This document shows positions 58,601-64,000 of a stretch of DNA of 64,000 nt, piece after piece. The first letter of the stretch is position 1, and each line of letters opens with the position of its first letter. This stretch comes from Cydia pomonella (Eukaryota; Arthropoda; Insecta; Lepidoptera; Tortricidae). The stretch covers positions 7,502,001 through 7,566,000 of the forward strand of contig NC_084703.1 of assembly GCF_033807575.1 (NCBI RefSeq), read 5' to 3'. Below the pieces are notes generated by a model. The model was not told where the DNA came from and ran no database searches. It saw nothing but the letters and a program-made list of their open reading frames with translations. A program made the translations under genes and the position numbers.

Positions 58601-61600
58601 TTTTACATGAAAAATTATAAAAACAAAATTCATCTCATACTAAAAGCTGCATTCCGTCACCTTTTTTGGCGAAAAAACAAACCAACGAAAATAATTTAGA
58701 CCCAGTTATTTCTTTGTGCGGAGACGCAGTTCCAACCAAACCTAACCCATTTATTTCATGCACTCATATGCCACACAAATAATTATGTGATGTCACTTGT
58801 TAGAACAAATAATATGATTTAGAGTATGTAATAGTTATGGCAAAGTATATTAGGCGAAGTGTAAATATACCTTATGACCATTATACCAATAATAACATTA
58901 TGTTTTCCGTTAATTAGGTAGTACGGTAGTATACCTTTTATTACGTCATTCAAAATAACGATATATCAACCTGTAATATATGAAAAGTAATTATAAAAAA
59001 TGTAGTGCACCCTAATTGAATTCCTAGAACATAGCCAATTAGGGTAAACTACCTGTAAGGTACCTGACCCATTTAAGGCCCAGTGCATAGTTTTTAAATA
59101 TTAGATCCTTTTTACAAAAATGGTTACAGTTAATATTAATCATTGTTTTCTAAGCCAAAGTTACTATTAAGAGGGAAGAATAGCTTTGCGGCCCTAGCGA
59201 AATAACGGTACGTTTTCTATGAAATTCCATTTTCAAATTTTAACAAATTACTTTGATTGATGTCGATCGCTTCAGCATAATATATTCTAAATTTATAGGT
59301 TTCGCTTAAAAATTGTATTGCCCGTTTTGAAAAAAAAAAGGAAAACCTATAAAACCTTTGGACCCGGGTACGTCCCTAAACTACGTCCACAAGAGAGGTA
59401 TGGGCATTGTGAATATCTGTTTGTATGGACGATCATGCGGCATACTCCCCTCTTATTTTTTTCTGTTTTTTACCTACAGATAATTCATAGTTTGATTTTA
59501 GTGTCTAAAAATAAATAAGTTGGACCCTACATAGGTGAGGTACCTTAGATATGGGGTGCTAGTGCCATATACACTAATTATAAAAAGTTTTTAGTTTGAA
59601 CTCATAATACCGCCGAAAATAGTTTACAATTGTGACAAATAGTTTTATTTGATTTCAGACCAATGAAGGCAGGCGAAGTCGGATGCTTCCTAAGCCACTA
59701 TTATATCTGGGAAAAGGTATTGTATTTTTAACTTTTCTACCATATCACTTATTCATACCTCTCACATTCATATCCTTGATACAATTGAAGCGATCAGGGT
59801 AAAAACTACGACCAAACCATTTACCATTTAGAAATAATCAAAGTAACAATTATTAAATACTACCATAACATACAACAATAAAAGAAAATGGGCAGGACTC
59901 AAAATAAGCTTATAATAGGGTAGTTGACAGCTTAGTCAAATAAGTTTCTTTTTTCGAATTAGCTACTATGGAATCTCTATGAAATACAGAACAATGACGT
60001 CACGGTCAACTGACCTACACTTTATACTGACTGACTGGCTTTTCTTTCGGATTAATTAAATATAAATTAGGTCTAAAAATAACTGCGGACTAGGTTTTCT
60101 TGTGCTTAAATTTCGTGCATGGTGTGAAATAATTTATTTTAAATACAGGAAACATCCCTATAGCAAGTGTACATTATATACAAAATAACTATAAATAATA
60201 TATTTAGAAATAACCCTCTTACAGCGGTCGTATAAAATTGACAGTTATTGATTTTACCCTTTGCTCTTCAATTATAGTCTGACCAAGTGGACTCTTGCAA
60301 TTTTTTTGTTAGGAACTGAATAAAGAAAGAACGGAAAAAATAAATTGAAGTGCAGGCACGTTGTATCGGCCATGATTGGTTCTTGTCAAGTATCATTTTT
60401 TCAATCCGTCGCCGACACTCACGTTTAGACTCTCACTTTGTTCTATTTCAAGTCGCTGCATATTAGCTTAGACGTACGCTATATGTACTACATACTATAC
60501 TGCTCTATTATTTCCTAACCTACTAATAGTATTTATATGTCCCACACAATCACACAATGTATTTATATGTATCACTTGTTTATTTTCCCTACAGATAGCG
60601 AAGCAACGCCACGGCATCGCGTTAGTATTGGAGGATGATATCCACTTCGCGCCCTACTTCCGGTACCGCTTCCAGCAGCTGCTCAGGGAACTCAAGCATT
60701 TGGACTGGGACCTCGTGTAAGTACAGTCAGCATCTGCCATCTATCCATATATCTGCCACCTTGGAATACTTTTCCAAACAGGGATATATAGGGTTATTTA
60801 CAGTTCGCGTTCATAAGCATCTGTCAGAGTCTAATCATCTAGATATAGAGACATCAACTTTTGTTGAGTTATTAGAGAATACATTTTGGAACAAATAGTA
60901 AGCGTCCACACATTACCTTGGACGCATCGTACGCATCTCATCCCACTGTGCGGAACTGTGGACGCTTGACAGCCTCTTACAACAGTTACTTTCGTTAAGA
61001 GCCCATCAACGTGCTCACTAGGGCCACTGCAAAATAATTGTGATTATTTAAATTTAACGATAGATATTTTTTAAAAAAGGGGCCGCTACGTACTGCATGT
61101 AGTATTTAAGTACCTTTTGAATACATCAGAATAGTTTTTACGTTGCTGGATTCGTCAATCTAGGCGTACAAAGCTAAAACGGCCGTTTTTGTTTTGAGTT
61201 CATAGATCGACGAATCCAGCAACATAGAAACTAGTTTAATGTATTCAGAAGGTACTTAAATACAAAATACAGTACGTAGCGGCCCCCTTTTTTAAATATC
61301 TATCGTAAAATTAAAATAATCACAATTATTTTCCAGTGGCGCTAGTGAGCACGTTGATGGGCTCTTGACCAAAGAGTTAGGTATTAGTAGTGGAAGAGGT
61401 GTGTAAAGTCTCAGAAAAGTTCGTGCTCCGTACATTATGCGGCAACTCTGGTTGTCAAAATAACATTTATCACTTCAGTTACCGCAAAACATGGCGCCGC
61501 ACAGCGTCCTCTTCTTAAAATGTCACAAGACAACAATCCCGCAAAAATTGCTGTTTAGGTATATTTTTAACAAACACAATTACGTTGCGTTGTTTTATCA

Positions 61601-63163
61601 GAGTTCCTATAGCCAACTCCTGTGCCAATCAGATATCTCAATGATACCAATATATTGCAATGCCAGCACCCAACTTAAATACGAATGTGAAGTTTTAGCT
61701 CAATCGAATAATAGAAAGTGGATCTAATTTAGACCTAGATTTGACCCGAATTTACATATATGTCAAGCCAAACAAAACCTAGTAAAACAACGAGTTTCTT
61801 GAAAAACTTCTTCGATTTACAGATACATAGGTCGTAAAATCCTTCAAAGCGACGATGAAGAATACGCCACGGAGCACACAGTGCGTCCCCTCTACTCGTA
61901 CTGGACGCTCGGCTACCTGCTGAGCGCTCGAGGGGCTACCAAACTACTGGCAGCCAAGCCGCTCGAGACTATGCTGCCCGTCGACGAGTTTCTGCCCATT
62001 ATGTTCGACCAGCACCCCAAGTGAGTTGCTTACAACTAGAATAACTATAGAAGTGTGACTAGAGCTCATAAATGACCACTTTCATGTGGAGCGTACATGA
62101 ACTGTAGGGGGCAGCACAGGAGCCCCTTGTTTATTGGCGCGAAGTATAATTGTCTAGTTTAAACTTCTGATGTAGGTCACAAGATGGCAGAAACTACAAT
62201 GCAGAAAAAAAAACGAACGTGACCTGTAGAGGGCATTTGGCGTGAAATGTCAATGTAAAGTTTCAGTTTCCGATTCAGGTCACAAAATGGCAGATCCTCT
62301 AGCGTTCACGGCCGACATGCCGCGAGTGACTAAACTGTACATCGCGCAGTTTGAAAACGTTATATACTCATGTATTGTAATTCCGTGCAAGAGGTTGGAT
62401 ATATATAATAATATTATAGCCAATCCAAACTTTCATTGACCAATCACATTTTTTTCAATACCGGGATATTTTGTATTGGTTAATATTCAAAGCTGCGGGC
62501 GGGGTATACAGATGTAGAAGGGACAACTGTCTGTGATATGTCTCTGATAAGTGTCAGTCGTATGGAGCATTTTCCGAAGTCAAAAATGTACTGAGGGTTT
62601 TATATATCGCTATTGGCACTGGCTAACTGCCACTCAGTCTACTCGTACTGGACGCTCTGCTATTCAGCTCCCTTTGGCACCATGCTGCCAGCACCCGAAG
62701 TAAGTGGCTAACGAGCACACAGTGTCTTTAATGCATAATGGTCACTTTTACCCCTGTAACATAAATTTTGCCAACAATGATAGAAAACTAATGGCAACCA
62801 TATAAAAATAACTTAAATAAAAAATTGGCTACATTATCAAAAGCGACCGATTATTTGTATTGCATATTCTCTAAGTAACTCATTCTAATAACCGCCGCCG
62901 CACTAATAATGTATTTTTTTAACAGTGACACATGGAAATCCTACTTCCCCAACCGCAACCTGTTAGCGTTCTCTTCCGCGCCGCTCCTGATACACCCAAC
63001 ACACTACACGGGCGACGACGGCTACATCAGCGATACCGAGGACTCCACCGTATTGGGTGATCACGGCGACAACGGTGACCTCGGTGACCGCGGTGACCGT
63101 GGTGATCGCGGTGACCGCGGTGACCGCGGGGCCCCGCCTGACCACGTCAAGAACGAGCTATGA
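49627..63163 (+). CDS. COLGALT1: Procollagen galactosyltransferase (GT25), ten exons
   Basis: The enzyme transfers galactose from UDP-galactose to hydroxylysine of collagens in the ER. Exons: 49627-49820, 51174-51405, 51979-52094, 53445-53671, 54988-55297, 57806-57880, 59659-59716, 60595-60716, 61823-62020 and 62926-63163. Phases match throughout; the sum, 1770, gives 589 residues. I chose the ATG at 49627 because it opens a signal peptide (MRLAIQFLSILVIFHLS). The N-terminal GT domain has WPTVGISVLVRNKEHTLPYF, the LDAD metal-binding motif (residues 144-147), and PMLISDGLYSNFW joined to CGMNENYYYERT across a splice. The C-terminal GT25 domain has INLERRTERR, GEVGCFLSHYYIWEK, the LEDD motif (416-419), YSYWTLGYLLSARGATKLLA, MLPVDEFLPIMFD and HPTHYTGDDGYISDTE, all classic for the family. 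The tail has eight Gly-Asp-Xaa triplets and ends KNEL, a KDEL-like ER signal (vertebrate COLGALT1 ends RDEL). The exon 3 donor (GTTGGA) is weak. Likely the single insect orthologue. Confidence 0.95.
50462..50760 (+). repeat. tRNA-derived SINE interrupted by a nested insert (COLGALT intron 1)
   Basis: Box A-like TAGTGACCCTGCC, box B-like GGGTTCGGATCCTGG and the tail order of the SINE at 40895 are present. About 82 bp at 50634-50715, bounded by GTCAGCA and GCTGACTG, interrupts the tail between CCCATAG and CAAGCTTTGC. Confidence 0.75.
52494..52850 (+). repeat. Lepidopteran repeat, CGCGACTTCGTTCGCGTGG family (COLGALT intron 3)
   Basis: Starts with CTAGCTGTTGCACGCGACTT and ends near TTTGGGATGAATTTTTAAAA. 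A relative in the reverse direction is at 5510-5625. Confidence 0.5.
54027..54226. repeat. hAT-type MITE relative (COLGALT intron 4)
   Basis: Ends CAGGGATTCCCAACC and GGTTGGGAAACCCTG are inverted with one mismatch and resemble those of the element at 31260. An 8-bp target duplication is not clear (TTCTAAAA versus TTCTGTTG). Confidence 0.7.
54349..54556 (+). repeat. TACAGTACATAT repeat, copy 2 with flipped core (COLGALT intron 4)
   Basis: The left half matches 41650-41763 in the same direction; the right half reads as the reverse complement of 41764-41870. It is followed at once by a GGTTCCGTA-family element. Confidence 0.75.
54556..54925 (-). repeat. GGTTCCGTA-family element (COLGALT intron 4)
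   Basis: Bounded by AGGGTTCCGTAGTCAAG on the left and by ACTACGGAACCCTACACTGA and CTCTTGGCCGGTTTTTTT on the right. It ends 62 bp before COLGALT exon 5. The interior differs from copies A-C. Confidence 0.65.
55724..55760. repeat. Perfect 15-bp-arm hairpin (COLGALT intron 5)
   Basis: CTTCTCTTATACCAT and ATGGTATAAGAGAAG are exact inverted copies around a seven-base loop. Confidence 0.75.
55967..56265 (+). repeat. Array of diverged ACCTCTATAACTGGGA motifs (COLGALT intron 5)
   Basis: About seven variants of ACCTCTATAACTGAGAC recur over 300 bp at uneven spacing, starting from ACAGTGAAACTTGGTTAGGT. The phrase resembles Tigger/pogo transposon ends (ACCTCTATAACTTGGA), so this may be a decayed element end with subterminal repeats. 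Confidence 0.5.
56420..56580 (+). repeat. Short GGTTCCGTA-family element (COLGALT intron 5)
   Basis: Starts AAAAAACCGGACAAGTGTGA and GAGGGTTCCGTAATTTTTAG and ends GGGTACGGAACCCTATA. The interior (GCGGCAACAGAAATACATCA, TCTGTGAAAATGTTAACTG) matches the reverse complement of part of 7942-8234. Confidence 0.75.
56658..56820. repeat. hAT-type MITE with perfect 8-bp target duplication (COLGALT intron 5)
   Basis: Terminal inverted repeats CAGGCGCGGATACAAG and CTTGTATCCGCGCCTG are exact over 16 bases. AATATATT flanks both sides without mismatch (56650-56657 and 56821-56828). The interior has a run of about 17 G and CCCCCCC blocks. Confidence 0.9.
57990..58810. repeat. AT-rich repeat-like block with short CCTAA runs (COLGALT intron 6)
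   Basis: Runs of ATAATGAT/ATCATTAT and ATAACGTA-type phrases fill 58000-58350. CACCTAACCCAACCTAACCTA (58375-58395) and AACCAAACCTAACCCA (58735) recall the insect TTAGG telomere unit, but only three to four imperfect units are present. The class is unknown. Confidence 0.35.
60997..61366. repeat. Near-perfect 370-bp palindromic MITE (COLGALT intron 8)
   Basis: AAGAGCCCATCAACGTGCTC at the left and GAGCACGTTGATGGGCTCTT at the right are exact inverted ends. Complementarity continues through GCCACTG, CACAATTATTTT, GCCGCTACGTACTG and GTTGCTGGATTCGTC almost to the centre, leaving a small loop around 61170-61200. Confidence 0.85.
62085..62310 (+). repeat. Interspersed repeat with GATTCAGGTCACAAAATGGC units, copy 2 (COLGALT intron 9)
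   Basis: Shares GGGGGCAGCACAGGAGCC, GTCACAAGATGGCAGA and TTTCCGATTCAGGTCAC with 39530-39890. Confidence 0.6.
63056..63127 (+). repeat. 9-bp coding minisatellite, eight Gly-Asp-Xaa triplets
   Basis: Eight tandem 9-mers of the form GGTGACCGC (some GGCGACAAC, GGTGATCGC) encode Gly-Asp-His, -Asn, -Leu and then five Gly-Asp-Arg triplets in the last COLGALT exon. Third-base changes between units show it is not a sequencing stutter. Confidence 0.9.
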
Positions 63164-64000
63164 CCACTGCCTTCTTACAAAACCAAGATTCCTAACCATT
63201 CGGCTAATGTAGCAGCGAAAACGCGACGAAGGCGAACGCTATGGAAGTAAGGTAGACAGATAATCGTATTGATGTGGCTTAGTGATGCTGAATTATGGGT
63301 TTTTTCGTTTGGATTCGTTTTTTTACTTGACAGTTACATTTAAACTTGCATATTTGACACCCTCTCGTCAGAAGTATTTACATCTCACACTTGACAAAGT
63401 ACGAAGCCGCGAGCCGCATTGTTTATCTCGTTAACGTTTGCTACCTGAGTGCATATAAGAGCAACACTAATATTATATTCGACAAACATGCTGTAAGGCA
63501 CTTAACTACGTATTGTTATGCTGAATATAAATTAATATAGTATAAAAAAATTAAAACTGTGCCATTATAAGTGTCATAAAGTTAATTTTCTGGTCAAGTT
63601 ACGCCAAACGTAGTGTTGAAAATGTAAAAATAATAATACATTATTAACACTATCACGCATCAAATTAACGTAGTATTAGTACCGAATGTCAAATAAAATA
63701 ATAGGTACAATAATTTATACTCTACCTCTTGTTATGTTGTTCGACTTTGTTATCACTGTCTGAATAGGTCATAATTGCATTTATTAGAATTATTATATTT
63801 AAGTTTATTGACAATTTGGAAATAATCTCAGCATAATATATTTATAAATTTAAATGTATATTTTAATCTTACATTTTATATATTTTTTTATGTGCCATAT
63901 TATTAAATAAGGTAAGCGAATGTTCCTAGAACTTACTAATGATTAAGTAATAAACGTAAAAAATACCAGATACTCGTGTTTTAATCAGAACCATACCGAT
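63164..64000 (+). other. COLGALT 3' UTR and downstream sequence
   Basis: AT-rich non-coding sequence follows the stop. Candidate polyadenylation signals AATAAA occur near 63692 and 63948. No further gene is visible before the window ends. Confidence 0.55.

Noticed and set aside
62909..63163. Independent small gene at the end of the window
   Set aside because: The frame begins before a splice acceptor at 62925; from 62926 it is the last COLGALT exon and continues the protein in phase.

Overview
The window is eukaryotic, AT-rich, intron-bearing DNA, most likely from a lepidopteran insect (moth or butterfly; species not determinable here). The reasons are repeat families I recognise as typical of Lepidoptera: elements starting GGCCAAGTGCGAGTCGGACT and ending in ACGGAACCCT, tRNA-like SINEs with a GGGTTCGAATCCC box B, a LINE tail with the CCCAGCAGTGGG motif, AACCGACTTCAA repeats, and many short inverted-repeat elements (MITEs).

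Layout. 1-17.5 kb is gene-poor: three copies of the GGTTCCGTA-type repeat, several MITEs and a 5'-truncated non-LTR retrotransposon (minus strand, RT open reading frame 11826-14123). 17.55-24.8 kb holds the 3' part of an FKBP14-type ER peptidyl-prolyl isomerase (plus strand; the 5' exons were not found), including a 66-bp in-frame cassette exon that would add a third EF-hand loop. 29.06-30.6 kb is an intronless heparanase (GH79) gene. 30.6-42.7 kb is intergenic and repeat-rich. 42.76-48.63 kb, minus strand, is a ten-exon gene for a secreted CCP-CCP-Ig-CCP-CCP-CCP protein of 484 residues, best matched to Hikaru genki (hig). 49.63-63.16 kb, plus strand, is a ten-exon procollagen galactosyltransferase (COLGALT/GT25) gene of 589 residues. 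hig and COLGALT lie head to head about 1 kb apart. For both, the exon models close perfectly in phase and their summed lengths are multiples of three.

How the genes relate. All four enter the secretory pathway. FKBP14 (C-terminal HDEL) and COLGALT (C-terminal KNEL) are ER proteins that act on folding collagen; heparanase and Hig act in the extracellular or synaptic matrix. Whether the proximity means anything is untested.

Most notable: the optional EF-hand exon of FKBP14; a Gly-Asp-Xaa triplet tail, collagen-like in periodicity, at the C terminus of the collagen-modifying enzyme itself; a decayed tandem duplication of a CCP exon inside a hig intron; the MITE-packed shared upstream region of hig and COLGALT; and mobile repeats whose internal ~285-bp units vary in number or whose core is flipped between copies. 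I saw no prokaryotic, CRISPR or phage-like system.
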